From an uncultured Collinsella sp. (GTDB taxonomy: Bacteria; Actinomycetota; Coriobacteriia; Coriobacteriales; Coriobacteriaceae): a stretch of 64,000 nt of DNA. Positions 25,023 through 32,617 of the stretch are shown one piece after another. The notes under the pieces were generated by a model, which had not been told where the DNA came from, did not search any database, and was given only the letters and a program-made list of their open reading frames with translations. Numbering within the stretch: the stretch's first letter is position 1; each line of letters begins with the position of its first letter. The translations under genes were made by a program, and so were the position numbers. The stretch is from NCBI GenBank assembly GCA_900757615.1, contig CAAEON010000030.1:83128-147127 (forward strand), in the 5' to 3' direction.

Positions 25023-27800
25023 ATGGCACAGGAATTCACTTTTACCGTTAACGGCGTCGAGCGCACGACGACGGAGAATAAACCGCTGCTGCGCTACCTG
25101 CGCGACGACCTGCACATCCATTCCGCCAAGGACGGCTGCTCCGAGGGCGCCTGCGGTACCTGCACCATCCATGTGGACGGTGCGGCCGTCAAGGCCTGCG
25201 TACTGACCACCGCCCTTGCCGCCGGCCGCAACATCGTGACCGTCGAGGGCCTGCCCGAGGACGTGCGCGAGGCCTTTGTGTACGCCTTTGGCGCCGTGGG
25301 CGCCGTGCAGTGCGGCTTTTGCATCCCCGGCATGGTCATGGCGGGCGCAGCGCTCATCGCCGAGGACCCCGAGCCCACCGAGGAGCAGATCAAGTACGCC
25401 ATCCGCGGCAACGTCTGCCGCTGCACCGGCTACAAGAAGATTATCGAGGGCATTTCGTTGGCCGCTGCGGTGCTCCGCGGCGAAAAGCAGATCGACGAGG
25501 ACTTGGAGCGCGGCGACGACTACGGCGTGGGCAAGCGCGCCTTCCGTATCGACGTGCGCAAGAAGGTGCTCGGCGAGGGCAAGTATCCCGATGACATCGA
25601 CGAGCTCGATCAGCCGGGCCTGACCTATGCCAGCGCCGTGCGCTCCAAGTATCCGCGCGCCCGCGTGCTCTCCATCGATACCTCCAAGGCCGAGGCCCTG
25701 CCCGGCGTGGTGGGGATCCTGCGCGCCGAGGACGTGCCGGTCAACCAGGTCGGCCACCTTATCCAGGATTGGGACGTCATGATCGCGGCGGGCGATATCA
25801 CCCGCTGCGTGGGCGATGCCATCGTGCTGGTGGTTGCCGAGGACGAGGCGACGCTCGAGAAGGCCAAGAAGCTCGTAAAGATTGATTACGAGCCGCTGGA
25901 GCCCGTGCGCAACATTGTCGAGGCCAGGGCTGCCGACGCCCCGCGCCTGCACGACAGTTTCTTTGCCTTTGGCAACACGGTGGAGCTCAAGGACAACGTG
26001 TGCCAGAGCCGTCACGTGACGCGCGGCGACGCCGCCAAGGCGCTGGCGGAGAGCGCGTTCACCGTGACGCAGCGCTTTACCACGCCCTTTACCGAGCATG
26101 CCTTCTTGGAGCCCGAGTGCGCCGTTGCCTTCCCGTACAAGAACGGCGTCAAGGTGCAGTCGACCGACCAGGGTGCCTACGACACGCGCAAAGAGTGTGC
26201 CCACATGTTTGGCTGGGACAACGAGCCCGAGCGCGTGGTCGTCGAGACCATGCTCGTGGGCGGCGGCTTTGGCGGTAAGGAGGACGTTTCGATCCAGCAC
26301 CTGGCCGCGCTTGCTGCCTATAAGCTCCAGCGTCCTGTGAAGTGCAAGCTCACGCGTGCCGAGTCGCTCGCGTTCCATCCCAAGCGTCATGCCATGGACG
26401 GCACCTTTACACTGGGCTGCGATGCCGAAGGCAACTTTACCGGCCTGGATTGCGAGATCAACTTTGATACCGGCGCCTACGCTTCGCTGTGCGGCCCGGT
26501 GCTCGAGCGTGCCTGCACGCATGCCGTCGGTCCCTACAAGTACCAGAACACCGACATCCGCGGCTTCGGCTACTACACTAACAACCCGCCTGCCGGCGCG
26601 TACCGTGGCTTTGGCGTTTGCCAGTCCGAGTTTGCGTTCGAGAGCCTGATCGACCTGCTGGCCGAGAAGGTCGGTTTGGATCCGTGGGAGATTCGCTACC
26701 GCAACGCCATCGAGCCGGGCGAGGTTCTGCCCAACGGCCAGATTGCCGACTGCTCCACGGCGCTTAAGGAGACGCTGCTTGAGGTCAAGGATGCCTACTA
26801 TGCGCATCCCGGACACGCCGGTATCGCCTGCGCCATGAAGAACGCCGGCGTGGGCGTGGGCCTGCCCGATGCCGGCCGCTGCAAGATTCGCGTCGAAGAT
26901 GGCTGCGCCGTGGTCTACGCCGCCACGTCCGACATCGGCCAGGGCTGCAACACCGTCTTTTTGCAGGACGTTGCCGAGGCCTGCGGTCTGCCGCTGAGCT
27001 GCATTGCCAATGGCGAGTGCTCCACCGAGAACGCTCCCGACTCCGGCACCACGTCTGGCTCGCGACAGACGGTCGTGACCGGCGAGGCTGTGCGCGGCGC
27101 CGCCTTCCTGCTGCGCGATGCCATGGTTGGCATCGAGGCCGGCAAGCCTGCGCCCGATGCTCCCGTGAGCGCGCATGGCGACGGCGTCAAGATCGAGTAC
27201 GACGACGGTCGCGCCTACCAGTTGCGCACACAGGAACTCGTCGCTGGTCAGGGTATGCATCCTCAGGATCCCGCGGCTGCCATCAAGGCGCTCGAGGGAT
27301 GCGAGTTTGGCTACGTGTATCTGGAGCCGACCGACAAGCTGGGCGCCGACGTTCCCAACCCCAAGAGTCACATCTGCTACGGTTTTGCCACACATGTGGT
27401 CATTCTGGATGATGACGGCCGCGTGAGCGAGGTCTATGCCGCGCACGATTCCGGCAAGGTGGTCAACCCCATCTCCATCCAGGGTCAGATCGAAGGCGGC
27501 GTGCTCATGGGTATGGGCTATGCGCTTACCGAGGACTGGCCGCTCAAGGACTGCGTACCCCAGGCAAGGTACGGCACGCTCGGGCTGTTCCGTGCGCCCG
27601 AGATTCCGGATATCCACGCCATCTACGTGGAGAAGGACGAGCTGTTGCCCGTGGCATACGGCGGCAAGGGCATCGGCGAGATCGCAACGATCCCCACGGC
27701 GCCCGCCGTACAGAACGCCTACCGCGCGTTTGACGGCAAACTGCGTCCCGATCTGCCCATGGTGGATACGCCCTACAGCCGCGTCCGCAACCGCGGGTAG
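25023..27800 (+). CDS. xdhD: XdhD-like molybdenum hydroxylase, 2Fe-2S domain fused to Mo subunit
   Basis: 925 residues, near the 956 of E. coli XdhD. Residues 1-165 form two 2Fe-2S domains (GCSEGACGTCTIHVDG and CGFCIPGMVMAGAAL with NVCRCTGYKKIIEGI). Residues 175-925 are the molybdopterin-binding subunit with VGGGFGGKEDVSIQ, AYRGFGVCQSEFAFE and the C-terminal GKGIGEIATIPTAPAVQNAY, whose Glu is the catalytic base of the family. There is no FAD domain, so electrons must leave through the ferredoxin and YgfK encoded just upstream. The yqeB and yqeC genes nearby mark it as a likely selenium-dependent hydroxylase acting on xanthine, uric acid or a related purine. AAGGGAATCACC precedes the start. 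Confidence 0.92.
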   Translation: MAQEFTFTVNGVERTTTENKPLLRYLRDDLHIHSAKDGCSEGACGTCTIHVDGAAVKACVLTTALAAGRNIVTVEGLPEDVREAFVYAFGAVGAVQCGFCIPGMVMAGAALIAEDPEPTEEQIKYAIRGNVCRCTGYKKIIEGISLAAAVLRGEKQIDEDLERGDDYGVGKRAFRIDVRKKVLGEGKYPDDIDELDQPGLTYASAVRSKYPRARVLSIDTSKAEALPGVVGILRAEDVPVNQVGHLIQDWDVMIAAGDITRCVGDAIVLVVAEDEATLEKAKKLVKIDYEPLEPVRNIVEARAADAPRLHDSFFAFGNTVELKDNVCQSRHVTRGDAAKALAESAFTVTQRFTTPFTEHAFLEPECAVAFPYKNGVKVQSTDQGAYDTRKECAHMFGWDNEPERVVVETMLVGGGFGGKEDVSIQHLAALAAYKLQRPVKCKLTRAESLAFHPKRHAMDGTFTLGCDAEGNFTGLDCEINFDTGAYASLCGPVLERACTHAVGPYKYQNTDIRGFGYYTNNPPAGAYRGFGVCQSEFAFESLIDLLAEKVGLDPWEIRYRNAIEPGEVLPNGQIADCSTALKETLLEVKDAYYAHPGHAGIACAMKNAGVGVGLPDAGRCKIRVEDGCAVVYAATSDIGQGCNTVFLQDVAEACGLPLSCIANGECSTENAPDSGTTSGSRQTVVTGEAVRGAAFLLRDAMVGIEAGKPAPDAPVSAHGDGVKIEYDDGRAYQLRTQELVAGQGMHPQDPAAAIKALEGCEFGYVYLEPTDKLGADVPNPKSHICYGFATHVVILDDDGRVSEVYAAHDSGKVVNPISIQGQIEGGVLMGMGYALTEDWPLKDCVPQARYGTLGLFRAPEIPDIHAIYVEKDELLPVAYGGKGIGEIATIPTAPAVQNAYRAFDGKLRPDLPMVDTPYSRVRNRG

Positions 27801-27870
27801 GGTAGGGCGCGGACAGCCATCGCTGACGAGTTGTTCGCGCTCAACATCAACTACATATGCTGCGCCTTTG

Positions 27871-27902
27871 GCCCCGGCTCCATCGCGAGTCGGGGCTTTT
27901 TT
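27871..27902 (+). terminator. Intrinsic terminator of the ssnA-xdhD run
   Basis: GCCCCGGCTC (27871-27880), a 6-base loop and GAGTCGGGGC (27887-27896), with one G-T wobble, followed by six T residues. It ends the ssnA-ygfK-ferredoxin-xdhD transcript and separates it from the guest block. Confidence 0.9.
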
Positions 27903-27911
27903 GTTTGGAGC

Positions 27912-28035
27912 GGAAACTGCGTCCCGGATTTCGGCTCCAGAGTGGAATGCGCTTTCCGGAACGGCCCTCAACCGGAAGCTGTATCCCGGAACCAGGCTCC
28001 AGAACGGGGTACATTTTCCGGAACGGTCCACGTGC
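27912..28035. repeat. 62-bp imperfect tandem repeat, two copies
   Basis: Copies start at 27912 and 27974. Shared blocks in order: GGAARCTG, TCCCGGA, GGCTCCAGA and TTTCCGGAACGG. The region lies between a terminator and the next gene's palindrome and has no supported gene. Confidence 0.75.
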
Positions 28036-28074
28036 GGTGGTGTACCGCCCCTTTTGCGTGCGCCGCTTGTCGAA

Positions 28075-28130
28075 TTACGTTATAGCTAGCTATATTATAG
28101 GAAGGTATAATATAACTAGCTATAACGTAA
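28075..28130. promoter_or_regulatory. 25-bp near-perfect inverted repeat before ATPase gene
   Basis: The left arm at 28075-28099 (starting TTACGTTATAGCTAG) and the right arm at 28106-28130 (ending CTAGCTATAACGTAA) differ at one of 25 positions, around a 6-base GGAAGG centre. It is strongly AT-rich in GC-rich surroundings and sits 15 bases before the ATPase start. TATAAT and TATATTATA strings within it may form the -10 element. It could be an operator, a cruciform or the end of a mobile element. Confidence 0.7.
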
Positions 28131-28145
28131 AGGAAGGATGGCCCT

Positions 28146-29525
28146 ATGTTTATCGGAAGAACAGCGGAAATATCCGAGCTCAATCGACTGTATGGCACGG
28201 GCTCCTTTGAGATGCCTGTGATTTACGGCCGCCGTCGCGTAGGTAAAACGCGTCTTATCACAGAGTTCATCCAAGGCAAGAAGGCTATTTACTTTCAAGC
28301 TCGTCGTACTAACGCAGAGGCAAACCTGCACGGCTTTAGCCAGGCGATACTTGCGGGCTCGGTTGGTGCTGCGGGTGTGTCGTTTCGTAGTTTTGACGAG
28401 GCATTCGATGCATTGGCCACCATGGCCCGCACGGAACGTTTGATTGTCGTGATTGACGAGTATCCCTATCTCGCTCAATCAAATTCCGAGATCAGCTCGT
28501 TGCTGCAAGACAAGATCGATCACTTGTACAAAAAGACCAAGCTCATGCTTATCCTGTGCGGGTCGTCTCTTTCGTTTATGGAAGAACAGGTGCTGGGCTA
28601 CGAGAGCCCGCTATACGGTAGGCGTACGGCTCAGTTTAAGATCATGCCGCTCGATTTTACGACGACCCTCGGTCTGTGGCAGGGCATGGATCGCGAAGAT
28701 GCAGCGGTTTGCTATGGTGTGACGGGCGGCATTCCTGCTTATATCGAGAAAGTCGATCCTGCCGCACCGCTCAAGGACAACATCAAACGTCTTTTTCTTA
28801 CTCCTACGGGCTATCTCTTTGAGGAGCCGAGTAACCTGCTAATGCAAGAGTGCCGCAATCCCGAGCAATATGATGCGATCGTGCAAGCAATTGCTCAGGG
28901 GCGCTCGAAGATCTCGGAGATTGCGAGCTCTACGGGAATCCCTGCGAGCAACGTAAAGAGCTATGTGGATAAGCTGGCGTCGCTTGGGATTGTCGAGCGC
29001 GAGCTGCCCCTAAACGAGACGAGCAATAAGCGGGCCGTGTATCTACTGAGCGACCAGATGTTTAGGTTCTGGTACAAGTTTGTTCCGCAGAACATCGGGC
29101 TGATTCAAAACGATATGGCCGAGATGGCGTATAAGCGCATTGAGCCGCACATATCGGATTACATGGGTACGGTCTTTGAGCTTATATGCAGACAATACGT
29201 GTACGAACTCGCGCGCGCGGGCCAGCTCGATGTGGTTCCGGCGAGCGTCGGGCGCTGGTGGGGGACGGATAATCGCACGCATACGCAGGAAGAAATCGAC
29301 TTGATTGTTGACGATGGCGAGGGCATTGCGCTGTTTGCGGAGTGCAAATGGCGCAATGAACCGGCGGGCGAAGACGTGCTGCAAAAGCTCGTTCATCGAA
29401 GCGAGCTCTTTAGACGGCAACGAAAAAGCTATGCGCTGTTCTCAAAACGCGGCTTTACGCAGGGATGTCGGGATGCCGCGGAGAGCAGGGGAGACGTTAA
29501 GTTGATCTCCTTTGCCGAGATGTGA
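28146..29525 (+). CDS. ATPase_2/DUF234 AAA-type ATPase with nuclease-like C-terminus
   Basis: 459 residues. Walker A is YGRRRVGKTRLI near residue 27 and Walker B is LIVVIDEYPYL near residue 100. A winged-helix segment follows (RSKISEIASSTGIPASNVKS), then the DUF234 region with the PD-(D/E)XK-like pattern EEIDLIVDDGEGIALFAECK (Asp, then ExK). Proteins of this type are widespread in bacteria and archaea, without an agreed function; DNA-related and defence-like roles are suspected. The gene is moderately AT-richer than its neighbours and follows a 25-bp palindrome. The start follows AAGGAAGG by 9 bases. It is not part of purine metabolism by sequence. Confidence 0.88.
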   Translation: MFIGRTAEISELNRLYGTGSFEMPVIYGRRRVGKTRLITEFIQGKKAIYFQARRTNAEANLHGFSQAILAGSVGAAGVSFRSFDEAFDALATMARTERLIVVIDEYPYLAQSNSEISSLLQDKIDHLYKKTKLMLILCGSSLSFMEEQVLGYESPLYGRRTAQFKIMPLDFTTTLGLWQGMDREDAAVCYGVTGGIPAYIEKVDPAAPLKDNIKRLFLTPTGYLFEEPSNLLMQECRNPEQYDAIVQAIAQGRSKISEIASSTGIPASNVKSYVDKLASLGIVERELPLNETSNKRAVYLLSDQMFRFWYKFVPQNIGLIQNDMAEMAYKRIEPHISDYMGTVFELICRQYVYELARAGQLDVVPASVGRWWGTDNRTHTQEEIDLIVDDGEGIALFAECKWRNEPAGEDVLQKLVHRSELFRRQRKSYALFSKRGFTQGCRDAAESRGDVKLISFAEM

Positions 29526-29622
29526 GGGGCCACCCTGTGTTTGTGTCTGCACAGGCGGTTACGCTTACCGCGACGAAGCCGTTCGAGAAACGAGCGGCAG
29601 GCAACGGAGAAAGGCCCTAACC

Positions 29623-30357
29623 GTGTCAGCTGAAAAGACGCCGGGTATCTCGGCTATCGATACGACGAACTTTGCGCGCCAGATTGTGCTGGACTTTGAG
29701 TTTGCGCCGGTGCCAAAGCAGCGCCAGCGCCGTGGGCTGCGCAATGAGATTATCGAGGTCGGCACCGTCAAGCTCGATTACCACGGCAACGTTATGGGCG
29801 AGTTCTCGCAGTTTGTGCAGACGGAATTAACCGAAGGCGTTGCGTTTCCCGTCCGCGAGCTTACGGGGATATCGGCTGTGGACACCGCGATGGCCGATCC
29901 GCTCTATGTGGTGATCAAAAGGCTCAGCGATTGGATTGGTCGCTACTCCGCCCAGGTGGTCTGTTGGAGCGGGGCGGATCGTCGGCAGCTTTTGACCGAG
30001 TGCCAGGCAAAGCACATCGATCTTGCCGCATTTCCTACGGACTGGGCCGACCTGCAGGCGTTTTACACCTCGATTATGGACGTGGGCAGCCACGGTTGCG
30101 TCTCTTTGAGTGACGCGGCAACGTGGTTTGGCATCGAGTTTGACGAGTCGACGGGCCACGCCCACAGCGCCCTGGCCGATGCACGCGTGACCGCTAAGCT
30201 GCTCAAGCAGATGATGGACGGGAACTACCGCGTGAGCCCGCGCGCCCAGGAAGTCCGCCAACGGTGGGGGATGGGCGAGCGAGCTCAGACGCACCTTTCC
30301 AAGAAGTGCCCCGAACTGGGCGACCTGCTGCTGAAGCTGAAGGCGGAGGGGAGGTAG
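29623..30357 (+). CDS. DEDDh-type 3'-5' exonuclease
   Basis: 244 residues from a GTG at 29623; GGAGAAAGG lies upstream and the homologous region starts soon after. The frame is open back to 29512, but that stretch lacks family similarity. Exo motifs: VLDFEFAP (D-x-E) near residue 24, EIIEVGTVKLD, and the terminal HSALADARVTAKLLKQMM (H-x4-D). This is the RNase T/DnaQ superfamily and resembles KapD-like sporulation-inhibitor exonucleases and DnaQ-like proteins. The natural substrate, DNA or RNA, is unknown. It follows the ATPase gene by 97 bases on the same strand and may be co-transcribed. Confidence 0.8.
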   Translation: MSAEKTPGISAIDTTNFARQIVLDFEFAPVPKQRQRRGLRNEIIEVGTVKLDYHGNVMGEFSQFVQTELTEGVAFPVRELTGISAVDTAMADPLYVVIKRLSDWIGRYSAQVVCWSGADRRQLLTECQAKHIDLAAFPTDWADLQAFYTSIMDVGSHGCVSLSDAATWFGIEFDESTGHAHSALADARVTAKLLKQMMDGNYRVSPRAQEVRQRWGMGERAQTHLSKKCPELGDLLLKLKAEGR

Positions 30358-30467
30358 GCCTTTTGAGAACGCCATTCGGTTTGGCATGGTTGAGCTGTAA
30401 GCGCAACTCCGCCCTGTTGCTTGAATTGAAGCGTCAACCAGTATGACGAGCTGTCTGGTCTGTCTGC

Positions 30468-30890
30468 CTACATCCCCGCAATCCCGAGCGCCGCGCTCAG
30501 CAGCTCGTACTCCCTCTGGCTCCACTGGTGCAGCTCGGCCGCACGTACGGCGTTGCGGCGCAGGTCCAGGAATACCTCGGCTCCCTCGCAGAAGCACTCG
30601 CGGGCAAAGGCGCCGGATCCATTCGCAACGCACTTGCCGTCAGCAAAGAGCTTCCAGCTAGACGGCTCGCGCGAATCGTCTCCAAACAGCTTGATCAACA
30701 GCACGTGCGGATTGCCGGCGGCGCAAAGCTCTTCCTCGAGCTTCTCCACCGTAAAGCGCATCTGGTGGGAGAGGCTGCTCTTGACCATGGACGAGGCGTA
30801 GCCGCTCGGCTCGTCCAGAAGATGTATTCGTTTTGGCTTGGCCGCCAGGTTGTGGAAGTTGCGCTCACTGCGCACAGAGAAATTGTCCAT
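30468..30890 (-). CDS. Hypothetical protein, 140 aa
   Basis: 140 residues on the minus strand from an ATG with AAAGGAG seven bases upstream, a good start. I do not recognise the family. The N-terminal part is basic and polar (MDNFSVRSERNFHNLAAKPK). The middle has a possible alpha/beta segment (HVLLIKLFGDD), and the C-terminus is predicted helical with Arg/Glu-rich turns (LHQWSQREYELLSAALG). Four Cys are scattered without a zinc pattern. No membrane segment or signal peptide. It sits alone between the exonuclease and the second ATPase and is read toward the exonuclease gene. Confidence 0.65.
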   Translation of the reverse strand: MDNFSVRSERNFHNLAAKPKRIHLLDEPSGYASSMVKSSLSHQMRFTVEKLEEELCAAGNPHVLLIKLFGDDSREPSSWKLFADGKCVANGSGAFARECFCEGAEVFLDLRRNAVRAAELHQWSQREYELLSAALGIAGM

Positions 30891-31036
30891 ACGGACTCCT
30901 TTCATCGATGTTGGCAGGGCCACCGTGCCTCTTGGCCGGTTGGCGTCGGGATCGTGGAGCCAACTCTCTACCCCGACTCTGGATAAAACCGCCCGCTCCT
31001 TGCGGGCAAGATGGAGTCTATCAGCGCGCGCGGACA

Positions 31037-31084
31037 GAAATCAAGCGCTGAGTTTGAAATGACGCGCGGACGGCGCTTGATTTC
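31037..31084. repeat. 12-bp inverted repeat in intergenic region
   Basis: GAAATCAAGCGC (31037-31048) and GCGCTTGATTTC (31073-31084) are perfectly complementary. GCGCGCGGAC-like direct repeats lie beside each arm. The interval 30891-31257 has no gene; it also holds a GCCCGC/GCGGGC hairpin near 31000 and the 33-bp repeats below. Confidence 0.6.
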
Positions 31085-31109
31085 GCCAGCTGCTGCTAGG
31101 CTTAAATCA

Positions 31110-31218
31110 GAAAAAGTGTCGAAATCGCCCATGTAAAAGTATGGAAAAGTGTCGTAATGTACACTTTAAAACCTCGGAAAAGTGTCGAAATGAGCACCTA
31201 GCAACCACGGAAAAGTGT
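31110..31218 (+). repeat. Four direct repeats with exact 33-bp period
   Basis: The core GRAAAAGTGTC begins at 31110, 31143, 31176 and 31209, so the period is exactly 33 bases. Three copies continue CG(A/T)AAT, and the fourth diverges after GTGT. Copy two also forms the small palindrome AAAGTGT-N8-ACACTTT. They lie 40-150 bases before the ATPase start, where operators are expected. An open frame through them would encode 11-residue repeats (EKCRN...), but the ATPase clearly begins at 31258. Confidence 0.8.
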
Positions 31219-31257
31219 ATCCTAGTGCTAAAACGGCACGTAATAAGGGGTGCGCTT

Positions 31258-32580
31258 ATGCTGCAGAGAAAAGCGAAAGCACAGTTTGAATCTTGGCTTG
31301 CCTCGTCGCCCAACAAGGCTCTTTTGGTCAAGGGCGCCCGGCAGGTAGGAAAGTCATATTTGGTCAACGTCTTTGCAAGCGAATCGTTCGAAAACGTCGT
31401 GACGTTCGACCTTATCGCCGACGCGTCCGTGCGCGATTCGTTTTTGGCGGCGAAAAGTGCGGACGACCTGCTTATGCGCATGTCTATCGCTGCGACGCAG
31501 CCGATGGTTGCGAACAAGACCGCCGTGGTTATCGACGAGGTGCAGCGATGCCCCAACGTGGTGACGTTCATCAAATACCTGGTCCAGCGCGGCGACTTTC
31601 GATACATCCTTACCGGATCGCTCCTTGGCGTTGAGCTCGAGGGCATCGATTCCCTGCCGGTGGGGTATGTCGAGCAGGTCCAGATGTACCCGCTCGACTT
31701 TGAGGAGTTCTGCTGGGCAAGCGGCGTTGCTGCCGGAGCGTTTGACATGCTCAGGGGTTGTCTAAAGGACGAAAAGGAGCTCCCCGGCTATCTGTATGAC
31801 CGCTTGCTCAATCTGTTCCATCAGTATGTGGTGGTGGGGGGCATGCCCGACGCGATCAATTCCTTCTTGGCGACGCGCAATGTCGACGAGGTTCGAAACA
31901 TCCATCGCGATCTTCACGCCCTGTATCGCGATGACATCGCAAAGTACGCTCCGCCTGAGCTACGCTTGGTTATTCGCGATATCTATGATCTGATTCCCAG
32001 CGAGGCCGGCTCCAAAAACAAGCGATTCAAACTGTCATCGATTAACGGTGTCAAACGTTTTTCGCAGGTGACAGATCATTTTCTCTGGTTGTCGGAGGCG
32101 GGTGTCGCGCTTCCCGTGTATAACGTAACGGCGCCCGTGGCACCCCTTTTATTGGGGGAGCAACGAAATCTGTTCAAGCTGTTTTACTTGGACACCGGAA
32201 TGCTCATGTCGTCGTATTCCAAAAGGGTCGCCCAAGGCGTTTTTGGTGGGGAGGCGGAAGACGCCTTTGGCATGAACATGGGGGCGGCGTTTGAGGGCTT
32301 CGTTGCCCAAGAGCTCAAAGCCCATGGATTCAGATTGCGCTACTTTACGTCTAAAAAAGTCGGCGAGCTCGATTTTGTGGAGGAGACGCTCGATGGGGAG
32401 GTCCTTGCCATCGAGGTCAAGTCGGGCAAGAGCTTTAAGTCCCATGCGGCGCTCGACAACGCGCTCGCGACGAAGGGCTACGGAATCGATCGCGCCCTGG
32501 TACTTGCGGAATGTAATCTTCACCGCGATGGTGACGTGCTGTATCTGCCCATCTTTATGGCAGGGCTTTTGGAGCCGTAA
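31258..32580 (+). CDS. AAA_14/DUF4143 ATPase with nuclease-like C-terminus
   Basis: 440 residues from the ATG at 31258 (AAGGGGT upstream), giving the usual family start MLQRKAKAQFESWLASSPNK. Walker A is LVKGARQVGKSYLV near residue 27, and Walker B is AVVIDEVQRCPN near residue 92. DUF4143 occupies the C-terminal half, with the PD-(D/E)XK-like pattern VGELDFVEETLDGEVLAIEV followed by KSGKS. These ATPases are common, often highly variable between strains, and of unknown role. This gene and the DUF234 gene at 28146 are different families with the same layout: ATPase, winged helix, nuclease-like end. Preceded by four 33-bp repeats. Confidence 0.9.
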   Translation: MLQRKAKAQFESWLASSPNKALLVKGARQVGKSYLVNVFASESFENVVTFDLIADASVRDSFLAAKSADDLLMRMSIAATQPMVANKTAVVIDEVQRCPNVVTFIKYLVQRGDFRYILTGSLLGVELEGIDSLPVGYVEQVQMYPLDFEEFCWASGVAAGAFDMLRGCLKDEKELPGYLYDRLLNLFHQYVVVGGMPDAINSFLATRNVDEVRNIHRDLHALYRDDIAKYAPPELRLVIRDIYDLIPSEAGSKNKRFKLSSINGVKRFSQVTDHFLWLSEAGVALPVYNVTAPVAPLLLGEQRNLFKLFYLDTGMLMSSYSKRVAQGVFGGEAEDAFGMNMGAAFEGFVAQELKAHGFRLRYFTSKKVGELDFVEETLDGEVLAIEVKSGKSFKSHAALDNALATKGYGIDRALVLAECNLHRDGDVLYLPIFMAGLLEP

Positions 32581-32617
32581 CATGCCGCCGGCTCTTCCGG
32601 CCCTCCCTTAACCCTCG

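Noticed and set aside
27831..28085. Small protein between xdhD and the ATPase gene
   Set aside because: The frame runs through a terminator and a 62-bp tandem repeat and has no ribosome binding site.
29512..29622. Longer N-terminus of the exonuclease
   Set aside because: The extra 37 residues are Cys/Arg-rich, without family similarity, and overlap the ATPase stop. The GTG at 29623 with GGAGAAAGG upstream is better.
31110..31218. CRISPR-like array
   Set aside because: The period is regular but the conserved core is only about 11-17 bases, the intervals are too short for spacers, and there are no cas genes. A multi-site regulatory repeat fits better.
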